Source of the DNA: Flavobacteriaceae bacterium
GTDB lineage: Bacteria; Bacteroidota; Bacteroidia; Flavobacteriales; Flavobacteriaceae
Assembly: GCA_023301205.1 (NCBI GenBank)
Contig: JALZVC010000277.1
Coordinates: 1-5,491, forward strand
Length of the DNA: 5,491 nucleotides
Direction: 5' to 3'
This document shows, in pieces, positions 1 to 5,491 of the stretch. A model generated the notes under the pieces. It had not been told where the DNA came from. It searched no databases and worked only from the letters and a program-made list of their open reading frames with translations. How positions within the stretch are numbered: position 1 is the first letter of the stretch; every line of letters starts with the position of its first letter. Made by a program: the position numbers and the translations under genes.

Positions 1-1406
1 GCTAATAATTCATATTGCAATGCCGTAGCTTCATTGTCACAAAGACTAAGATGTAATTCGATTTTCTCTAATAAGCCAGCTGCTTTCTTGTTTGGTACGC
101 AATATCCTGCAGTACATTTACCTCCACTTGGAAACTTAGAACCACTTGCATAAGCAATGGCGCGGACTTTACCTAGTATATTGTCTTCACCCAAAAAGTG
201 TATGTTAGGGCAAAAGGTTTGATCTAAAATAAAAACCGAATCAACCGCTTTAGCTCCATTTGCTGTGGTACGTGATACGCTGAGTACTGCTTTTAGCTGT
301 TCCAGATCTGGTACTTCTACTCTCGGGTTTGTAGGTATTTCAGCAATAATGTAAGGCACTGCATCTTCTTGAGCCAGTTTATGTAACACAGCGTCAATAC
401 CCGTTACCATATCGTTATCACCATCTACGGCAAGATCTACCACTTCAACATTAGCAATGCAAGCCGCAACACGACGTGCTTGGTCATTGGTACCACCATA
501 ACAGTTAGTAGGAACAATAAATTTAATCGCTTTTCCTTTATGATTTTCTTGCGCATCGTGAATGAGCCCCATCATAATAGCATATTGTATTGATAATCCG
601 CTAGAAGCTGCTAAAACACCAGAGTTTGTATTTGATATGTCTGTAATAGCAGCAACGACTTTTGCTTTATCTTCCTTAAGATTAAAATTAGGTGTTTCAA
701 TATCATTTTGGGATACAAGCGACTGTAAGGTAACCAGACAATTACTTGGCGTCATCGCTATAGTTTCTCGTCTGCGTACGTGCTGGATATCAGGTATAAA
801 AGCATTGTTGTGGGCTCCATTTATTAGTAAGATACTTCCTAGTTGGTCGTATAAATTAATATAAAAATCAACGTTAGCATGTAGAGCTGAAACCCCAACA
901 TTAGCTTTTTTCGAAACCAATATCGTACTTCCGTCAAATTCAGTAATAGTCGTATCTGTTTTGATCTTTTGTAAATCAAAACTATACCCATAGACATTCT
1001 TTATAATTTCCGCAGTAAAAAAATGAGGCAGCTCACCTGTGTACAAAATTCTGGTTTTTCTAGTATCCAGTAGGTTTTTTCTTAATATCGCTAAGATGGG
1101 TGTCGTTTGCGAAGAAAAACTAATGACAGCTTTTGGTTCTAGATGATGCAATCGCGCAATCCCCCACTCTAAAACGCAAGACAACGGATGTCCTAGTCTG
1201 ATGTAATCATAGGCAGTAGGCATCGCTGCTAATGCCGTTTTTACCACTTCGTTCTTATTATAAAAAAGGTCTAAATGATCTAAGAACTCCGTCTTTGCTT
1301 GTCCTTCGTCATAAATATCCAAACGATGTGTGGTTAAACTAAGCCAATCACTAGGCATATTTTTGAGTATTGCAGCAATGTAATCTGTTATTTTAGCGTC
1401 TATCAT
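1..1406 (-). CDS. PLP-dependent enzyme, cystathionine gamma-synthase superfamily, with N-terminal extension (3' end outside window)
   Basis: The frame stays open from the ATG at 1406 to the left edge, giving 468 codons. A stop at 1455-1457 precedes the ATG with no other ATG or GTG between, so the start is secure. Landmarks of Cys/Met-metabolism PLP enzymes occur in order: SSGLS (residues 268-272, the phosphate-loop position), YGGT (303-306), EIPTNP (356-361), ILDQTF with D395 expected to contact the PLP ring nitrogen, and SGSK with K424 as the probable Schiff-base lysine. In ordinary members that lysine is near residue 200, so about 220 extra residues precede it. A YxRxGxP element (68-74), resembling the family's N-terminal YSRxGNP motif, lies about 200 residues before SSGLS instead of about 30. 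By family proportions roughly 150 C-terminal residues are missing. Relatives catalyse elimination or replacement at the beta or gamma carbon of sulfur or activated amino acids; the substrate here is unknown. Fungal cystathionine gamma-synthases are also long, but I cannot test relatedness. Superfamily call strong, reaction unassigned. Confidence 0.88.
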   Translation of the reverse strand, partial: MIDAKITDYIAAILKNMPSDWLSLTTHRLDIYDEGQAKTEFLDHLDLFYNKNEVVKTALAAMPTAYDYIRLGHPLSCVLEWGIARLHHLEPKAVISFSSQTTPILAILRKNLLDTRKTRILYTGELPHFFTAEIIKNVYGYSFDLQKIKTDTTITEFDGSTILVSKKANVGVSALHANVDFYINLYDQLGSILLINGAHNNAFIPDIQHVRRRETIAMTPSNCLVTLQSLVSQNDIETPNFNLKEDKAKVVAAITDISNTNSGVLAASSGLSIQYAIMMGLIHDAQENHKGKAIKFIVPTNCYGGTNDQARRVAACIANVEVVDLAVDGDNDMVTGIDAVLHKLAQEDAVPYIIAEIPTNPRVEVPDLEQLKAVLSVSRTTANGAKAVDSVFILDQTFCPNIHFLGEDNILGKVRAIAYASGSKFPSGGKCTAGYCVPNKKAAGLLEKIELHLSLCDNEATALQYELL

Positions 1407-1428
1407 TTCCCATTTTTTTTTGTAAATG

Positions 1429-1436
1429 TAAATATA
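1429..1436 (-). promoter_or_regulatory. Candidate -7 element for the PLP enzyme gene
   Basis: On the minus strand this reads TATATTTA, a match to Bacteroidota TAnnTTTG except for the last base, 22 bases upstream of the ATG. An overlapping alternative, TACATTTA, lies at 1423-1430. No TTG-type -33 element is seen at the expected distance, and such AT-rich octamers arise easily by chance. Confidence 0.22.
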
Positions 1437-1525
1437 CTTAACTAGATTTTTATTTTATGCCTATAAATGAAAGCAATGGATATTTCTATTCTAAATCTTA
1501 AATAGTAATTCCTACTAAAGAAGGC

Positions 1526-1533
1526 TATCTTTG
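1526..1533 (+). promoter_or_regulatory. Candidate -7 element abutting the radical SAM start codon
   Basis: TATCTTTG is a perfect match to the Bacteroidota primary sigma factor -7 consensus TAnnTTTG and ends one base before the first ATG. If functional, transcription would begin within a few bases of the ATG pair at 1535/1538, giving a leaderless or nearly leaderless mRNA. No TTG -33 element is found upstream. The purine-rich AAAGAAGG at 1517-1524 is a competing reading as a weak ribosome binding site for a longer leader. Confidence 0.4.
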
Positions 1534-1534
1534 T

Positions 1535-3430
1535 ATGATGCAAGCAAAAGTCTTACTCGTAACGCCACCTTTTACGCAATTAAATACAGCGTATCCTGCC
1601 ACTGCTTACATTAAGGGGTTCTTGAAAGAAAAAGGCGTGGCTGTGCAGCAGTTTGATTTAAGCATTGCTTTATTTACAGCAATTTTCACCAATGATTTCC
1701 TCACACAAGTTTTCAAAGAAGCTGAAGCTTTAGGCAATACTGATTATCCAGAAATACAAGAACATAAAACGGCATATATAGCTTGTGTGGACACTATAAT
1801 AGGGTTTCTTCAAAACTCCGATATTGATACCGCAAAAAAGATTTTAGCTAAAGGTTTTTTACCCCTAGGTCATCGCTTATCAAAAGTAAATACAGCCATA
1901 CAATGGGCAGCTGGCGACCTTGGAGTTATAGATAAAGCTAAGCACCACGCAACTTTATATATAGAAGAAATAGGTGATTTTATTCAAGCCAATGTAGATG
2001 AGTTTTTTGCCTTTACAAGATACGCAGAGCAGATTGCCACTTCGGCAACTAGTTTTGATCCATTAGACGAGGTGCTACAATACCAGCCTACTATTATTGA
2101 AGATCAAATGATGGATATTCTTGAGGTACAGCTAAAGGAATCCAACCCAAATCTGGTTTGTTTTACCATCCCCTTTCCTGGAAATCTTTTTGCAGCATTG
2201 CGCTGTGCGCAATTTATCAAACAGTTTTTTCCTGAAATAAAAGTGGCATTTGGCGGTGGGTATTGCAATACAGAATTACGTTCGCTAGAAGACCCGCGTA
2301 TCTTCGAATTTGTAGATTTTATCTCTTTAGATGACGGTGAAGGTCCTTTGTTAAAGATTGTGAAACATATTGAAGGTACCGTCGTTATTGACGAACTAGA
2401 GCGAACCTTCGTCTGTGTAGACAACAACGTGGTGTATAAAAACAAACTACCAAACACCATTTACCATCATAGAAACCTGCCTGCACCAGATTATTCAGAT
2501 TTAGCTTTTGATACATATGTTTCTTTTCTAGACGTGGTGAACCCTATGCACCGCATGTGGACAGATGATCGCTGGAACAAGTTAACGATCTCGCACGGCT
2601 GTTACTGGAAACAATGTTCGTTTTGTGATGTCAACTTAGATTATATAGGGAACTATCAAAACACAACCGCAGATGATCTTGTAGATAAGATTGAAAAAAT
2701 AGTCTCGGTTACTGGAATTACCGGCTTTCATTTTGTAGATGAAGCAGCACCGCCTAAAATGCTACGAGCCCTTTCAGAAAGACTACTCGCACGCAAGGTC
2801 AATATTACTTGGTGGACTAATATCAGGTTTGAAAAGACTTTTACAAAAGAGCTTTGCGAGGTACTAGCGCAATCGGGCTGTATTGCTGTCACTGGCGGAC
2901 TCGAAGTAGCTTCAGATCGTTTATTAGCCAAGATGAAAAAAGGAGTTGATATTGCGCAAGTAGCGCGTGTAACCAATCATTTTTCTGAATGTGGAATTTT
3001 AGTACACGCCTATTTAATGTATGGCTTTCCTTCACAGACGGAGCAAGAAACTATTGATTCGCTTGAGGTAGTACGGCAATTGTTTGAGAAAAACTGCATA
3101 CAATCTGCATTTTGGCATCAATTCACCACGACCATTCACAGTCCTATTGGTAAAAACCCAGAAGAATTTGGCATCAAAATCACAGGACCTGAATTTAAAG
3201 GATTTGCACAAAATGACTTATGGCATGAAGATCCTAAGGGCGCAGATCATCCCAAGTACACTAAAGGCTTAAATCGCGCACTGGCGAGCTATTTAAACAA
3301 ATCTGATTATGATGTGGTTTTGGCAGATTGGTTTGAGTTCGACGTGCTACCTACCAGTCATCCACAAGGATTAATTGAAGGATTTTTAGTCGAAGACAGT
3401 TTACAACAGACCGCTCCTACTCCATCATAA
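1535..3430 (+). CDS. B12-binding-domain radical SAM protein, function unknown
   Basis: A 631-residue cytoplasmic-type protein with no signal peptide or membrane segment. Residues 5-45 (KVLLVTPP onward) and about 205-275 (AFGGGYCN at 238-245, then GEG at 268-270) form the two halves of a cobalamin-binding-like Rossmann domain. Between them lies a mostly helical insertion. The radical SAM barrel follows: cluster cysteines C356, C361 and C364 in a CX4CX2C spacing, FVDEAAPP (400-407), WWTNIRFE (426-433), GGLE (454-457), MKKG (467-470) and GFP (497-499), all typical of the B12-binding radical SAM group. The last 120 residues are a C-terminal domain I do not recognise. The classical DxHxxG cobalamin motif is absent, as is common in this group, so cobalamin use is likely but unproven. 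Family members do methylations, ring rearrangements and peptide modifications; the substrate here is unknown. An in-frame TAA at 1499-1501 limits the start to ATG 1535 or the adjacent ATG 1538. The divergent PLP enzyme gene is the only nearby hint of pathway. Confidence 0.9.
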   Translation: MMQAKVLLVTPPFTQLNTAYPATAYIKGFLKEKGVAVQQFDLSIALFTAIFTNDFLTQVFKEAEALGNTDYPEIQEHKTAYIACVDTIIGFLQNSDIDTAKKILAKGFLPLGHRLSKVNTAIQWAAGDLGVIDKAKHHATLYIEEIGDFIQANVDEFFAFTRYAEQIATSATSFDPLDEVLQYQPTIIEDQMMDILEVQLKESNPNLVCFTIPFPGNLFAALRCAQFIKQFFPEIKVAFGGGYCNTELRSLEDPRIFEFVDFISLDDGEGPLLKIVKHIEGTVVIDELERTFVCVDNNVVYKNKLPNTIYHHRNLPAPDYSDLAFDTYVSFLDVVNPMHRMWTDDRWNKLTISHGCYWKQCSFCDVNLDYIGNYQNTTADDLVDKIEKIVSVTGITGFHFVDEAAPPKMLRALSERLLARKVNITWWTNIRFEKTFTKELCEVLAQSGCIAVTGGLEVASDRLLAKMKKGVDIAQVARVTNHFSECGILVHAYLMYGFPSQTEQETIDSLEVVRQLFEKNCIQSAFWHQFTTTIHSPIGKNPEEFGIKITGPEFKGFAQNDLWHEDPKGADHPKYTKGLNRALASYLNKSDYDVVLADWFEFDVLPTSHPQGLIEGFLVEDSLQQTAPTPS

Positions 3431-3437
3431 CGTAAAA

Positions 3438-4622
3438 CTAAGGCTTATCATTTAAATAATGAGCCAAGTGCACACCGGTACTGGCGCAACCTTGCAATAA
3501 ATAGCCGCCTGTAGGTGCATCCCAGCCTAACATTTCGCCAATGCAATACTGATTGGGCATTTTTTTAATTTCGAAATATTCTGAAACCGCTTCAAGGGCA
3601 ATACCGCCTATGGTAGAAATGGCCTCATCTATGGCTCCTGTATTTAAAATTTCCGCAGGAAAACATTTAATATTTTTTGCTAAAGAAACTGGGTTTAAAT
3701 AATCGTCTTTAGACAGATATGCTTTTAACAACTCGATTTGTGGGGTACTTAATTTGAGTTCCTTTTTTAATATTTGAGTCGTATTTTTACGGGAGGCTTC
3801 AATTCTTGCTAGTACCGTTTCTTGAGATAACATAGGCTTAAAATCGATATGGATGATTGCCTTTTTTTGCGAAGCTAACTGTGCTCTTATTTGTGGGCTT
3901 AGTCCATAAATGGCATTTCCTTCTAAACCAAAAGCGGTGATTACTGCTTCTCCTTTCTGAAATTTTCCATCACAAGAAATCGCTATGTTTTTTAAAGGCA
4001 TCCCTTCGTTATGAGAGATGAAATCTGGTTTCCAATCAATTTGAAAAGCACAATTAGAGGCTTGGAATGGATTAGTCTTAACGCCTTGTTTTGCAAAAGC
4101 ATCTAACCAGTTTCCATCAGAACCCGTTACTTTCCAACTACCACCACCTAATGCAAAAACCGTGTAATCTGCTTCTATCGATTTCTTATTAATAATTGGA
4201 TTCCCCTTATTATCCCAACCAGTAAACGTGTGTTCGTATTGTACCGTCACACCTTTTTCTTGAAGTGTTTTAAGTATCGCCTGAAGCACTTCTATAGGTT
4301 TTATACCTTCTTTAGGGAATACGCGTTTACTACTGCCTACGTAGGTTGGAATCCCAATCTCGTCTAACCAAGCGCTAAAATCTACATTACTAAAGGTAGT
4401 TAGTGCTTGTTCTAAAAAATCACTAGGTGTATATCGTTCTATGAGTTGTGTTATTGATTCTGAGTGGGTCAAATTAAAACCACCCTTTCCCGCTACTAAA
4501 AACTTACGTCCTGCTGTTTTGTTTTTTTCGTAGATGGTAACGCTATACTTTGATGTATCTAAATAAGCAGCCAATAAAAAAGCCGTTGGACCACCACCAA
4601 TAATTGATACTGTTTTTTTCAC
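3438..4622 (-). CDS. FAD-dependent flavoprotein, TIGR03862 / HI0933-like (BaiN-RdsA superfamily)
   Basis: A 394-residue flavoprotein of usual length for the family. The N-terminus has the dinucleotide-binding fold: GGGPTA (9-14) with E32 at the end of the second strand, the residue that normally holds the FAD ribose. GRKFLVAGKGGFNLTH (38-53) is the hallmark of this family, and the C-terminus carries GEMLGWDAPTGGY (362-374), which closes the FAD site. A GGGSW turn near 160 is also typical. The physiological reaction of TIGR03862 proteins is, as far as I know, not established; some HI0933-like relatives reduce steroid-type substrates, which should not be transferred here. The start codon is GTG, overlapping the rlmA stop by four bases; it is the only start preserving the FAD motif. 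The gene is the second of a two-gene operon with rlmA and converges on the radical SAM gene. Confidence 0.9.
   Translation of the reverse strand: MKKTVSIIGGGPTAFLLAAYLDTSKYSVTIYEKNKTAGRKFLVAGKGGFNLTHSESITQLIERYTPSDFLEQALTTFSNVDFSAWLDEIGIPTYVGSSKRVFPKEGIKPIEVLQAILKTLQEKGVTVQYEHTFTGWDNKGNPIINKKSIEADYTVFALGGGSWKVTGSDGNWLDAFAKQGVKTNPFQASNCAFQIDWKPDFISHNEGMPLKNIAISCDGKFQKGEAVITAFGLEGNAIYGLSPQIRAQLASQKKAIIHIDFKPMLSQETVLARIEASRKNTTQILKKELKLSTPQIELLKAYLSKDDYLNPVSLAKNIKCFPAEILNTGAIDEAISTIGGIALEAVSEYFEIKKMPNQYCIGEMLGWDAPTGGYLLQGCASTGVHLAHYLNDKP
3442..3465 (-). terminator. Candidate intrinsic terminator of the rlmA-flavoprotein operon
   Basis: The 24 bases form a hairpin: a 7-bp stem (GGCTTAT with ATGAGCC, one G-T pair), one mismatch, two more A-T pairs and a TTAA loop. 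Read leftward, the hairpin is followed by TTAGTTTTACG, a moderately T-rich run that includes the flavoprotein stop codon. Read rightward no T-run follows, so it suits the minus-strand operon better than the radical SAM gene. The stem lies inside the last codons of the flavoprotein gene. Confidence 0.4.
4619..4622 (-). other. GTGA stop-start overlap coupling rlmA to the flavoprotein gene
   Basis: On the minus strand GTGA contains the GTG start of the flavoprotein and the TGA stop of rlmA. No clear Shine-Dalgarno sequence precedes it; the upstream bases are A-rich. Such overlaps usually mean one transcript and translation of the second gene by ribosomes finishing the first. Confidence 0.8.
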
Positions 4623-5461
4623 AGCTGTTTCTTTTTTCTGAAAATATCTATATTGAAATCACAGGTGACCGTTAATTCATTTTTATTGGTAATGTTTTCT
4701 AAGCGCTCTATTCCTGTACTCCAATAATACGGGGTCATTTTTAATAACGCTAATAAATCTTCTGCACTTTTTAAATCTATTGTAAAAGTGGTTCTCTTGT
4801 TTACCAACTGCTCAAACTCGGTACTCATTTGCGCTGCTACCGTGGTGGTATGCGGTTTTACTTTCTCGTAAATTAAGGCCGCCATTTCGTTTAAATGATT
4901 AGATGCAGGACTTACCACAATTACATAACCGTTGCGCGCTACAACACGCTTAAACTCTTTAGGCATAATAGGCGAAAAAACAGAAAGAATTAAATCTACA
5001 CTTTTTTTTGCAATGGGTAAATTGTAAATCGAACTTACAAAGTAAAAATTCTTCTTATAGGTGTTTGCTGCATACTTCACAGCATGTTTAGAGATATCTG
5101 TACCAAAAATAGTCGTGTGTAACCCGTGAAGGTGGTTTAATGCTTTCTCAGAGTAATAACCTTCCCCACAGCCAGCATCTAAAGCCACAATTTTTTTGTT
5201 TCTAAATGAGAGTTCTTCGTTGATACATTTTTTAATACTCGTTATTAAGGGATCGTAGAAACCCATTTCTAGAAAATCCCTTCTTGCCGCAATCATCATC
5301 TCGTTATCCCCTGGATCATTAGATTTCTTTTTGTTTACAGGAAGTAGGTTTAAATACCCTTGTTTGGAAAGGTCAAAACTATGGTTGTTTTCACAGCGAT
5401 AGGTGGCCTTATTTGCTGGAAGCAATTGAGTGTTACAGTATGGGCAGGTTAGGATTGACAT
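4619..5461 (-). CDS. rlmA: 23S rRNA (guanine-N1)-methyltransferase RlmA
   Basis: A 280-residue protein matching E. coli RlmA (about 269 residues) along its whole length. RlmA uses S-adenosylmethionine to methylate N1 of a guanine in 23S rRNA hairpin 35, at the peptide exit tunnel: G745 in E. coli, G748 in the Gram-positive RlmA(II)/TlrB type. The N-terminal zinc site is intact, with CPYC (C6, C9), C23 and H27. It is followed by the family signature GYLNLLPV (35-42), DPGD (49-52) and ARRDFLE (59-65). The SAM-binding glycine loop is LDAGCGEGYY (94-103), and the C-terminus keeps LLKMTPYYW and DFNI as in E. coli. The exact guanine cannot be read from sequence; G745 is the default. The start is fixed by an in-frame TAA two codons upstream (5465-5467). 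It leads the operon with the flavoprotein. Only 30 AT-rich bases upstream are visible, with no recognisable promoter. Confidence 0.95.
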   Translation of the reverse strand: MSILTCPYCNTQLLPANKATYRCENNHSFDLSKQGYLNLLPVNKKKSNDPGDNEMMIAARRDFLEMGFYDPLITSIKKCINEELSFRNKKIVALDAGCGEGYYSEKALNHLHGLHTTIFGTDISKHAVKYAANTYKKNFYFVSSIYNLPIAKKSVDLILSVFSPIMPKEFKRVVARNGYVIVVSPASNHLNEMAALIYEKVKPHTTTVAAQMSTEFEQLVNKRTTFTIDLKSAEDLLALLKMTPYYWSTGIERLENITNKNELTVTCDFNIDIFRKKKQL

Positions 5462-5491
5462 TAATTAGTGTGCTGTTTTTAATATATAAAG

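Larger units (their letters stand above)
1407..1534. promoter_or_regulatory. Divergent intergenic region between the PLP enzyme and radical SAM genes
   Basis: These 128 very AT-rich bases separate two divergent start codons, so promoters for both genes should lie here. I see a direct repeat TGTAAA-TGTAAA at 1421-1432, an A/T homopolymer tract at 1413-1421 just before the leftward start, and a Bacteroidota-type -7 element at the rightward start. No convincing operator palindrome, riboswitch or small gene is visible. Shared regulation of the two genes is an inference from the arrangement. Confidence 0.6.

Noticed and set aside
562..864. Rightward open frame of 100 codons
   Set aside because: It lies opposite the PLP enzyme gene, whose frame contains recognisable family motifs; the rightward product has no recognisable domain.
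1393..1413. Six-codon leftward upstream frame overlapping the PLP enzyme start
   Set aside because: It arises from the ATGGGAAATG arrangement and has no initiation signal of its own; nothing suggests regulation.
1421..1432. TGTAAA direct repeat in the divergent region as a regulator operator
   Set aside because: Only two short adjacent AT-rich copies, not palindromic; too weak to call an operator.
1457..1505. Two tiny rightward frames (14 codons at 1457-1501, 12 codons at 1467-1505) considered as a leader peptide or RiPP precursor
   Set aside because: No ribosome binding site, no leader-core features, no Cys-, Ser- or Thr-rich core; frames this short are expected by chance in AT-rich intergenic DNA.
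1598..1604. GCCACTG, resembling the core of a cobalamin riboswitch B12 box
   Set aside because: It is inside the radical SAM coding sequence (codons for Ala-Thr-Ala), with no surrounding riboswitch helices and on the wrong side of the start codon.
2104..2460. Leftward open frame of 118 codons inside the radical SAM gene
   Set aside because: Opposite the conserved GGG/GEG region of the radical SAM protein; serine-rich, domain-less product typical of an antisense shadow. The same applies to the leftward frame at 2728-2976 and the rightward frame at 3084-3272.

Overview
The window looks like chromosomal DNA of a Bacteroidota bacterium, most likely a marine-type flavobacterium. The DNA is AT-rich, start codons lack clear Shine-Dalgarno sequences, and a perfect match to the Bacteroidota -7 promoter element (TAnnTTTG) lies directly before one gene. 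This placement is inferred from sequence style, not from a database match. The window is almost fully coding, with no rRNA, tRNA, insertion sequence or CRISPR array.

Left half (1-3430): two genes diverge from a 128-bp intergenic region. Leftward (1-1406, running off the left edge) is a PLP-dependent enzyme of the cystathionine gamma-synthase (Cys/Met metabolism) superfamily, in which the usual fold is preceded or interrupted by about 200 extra residues. Rightward (1535-3430) is a 631-residue radical SAM protein with an N-terminal cobalamin-binding-like domain, itself split by a helical insertion, and a CX4CX2C iron-sulfur cysteine motif. No function can be assigned to either. The divergent arrangement suggests, but does not prove, a shared pathway. 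This pair is the part most likely to hold undescribed biochemistry.

Right half (3438-5461): two leftward genes form a tight operon. rlmA, a 23S rRNA guanine-N1 methyltransferase, comes first. Its stop codon overlaps by 4 bp the GTG start of a TIGR03862 / HI0933-like FAD-dependent flavoprotein. The flavoprotein ends tail to tail with the radical SAM gene, 7 bp apart, and a hairpin followed by a T-rich stretch at its stop codon is a plausible terminator. These two genes look like ordinary housekeeping genes, unrelated to the left-hand pair.
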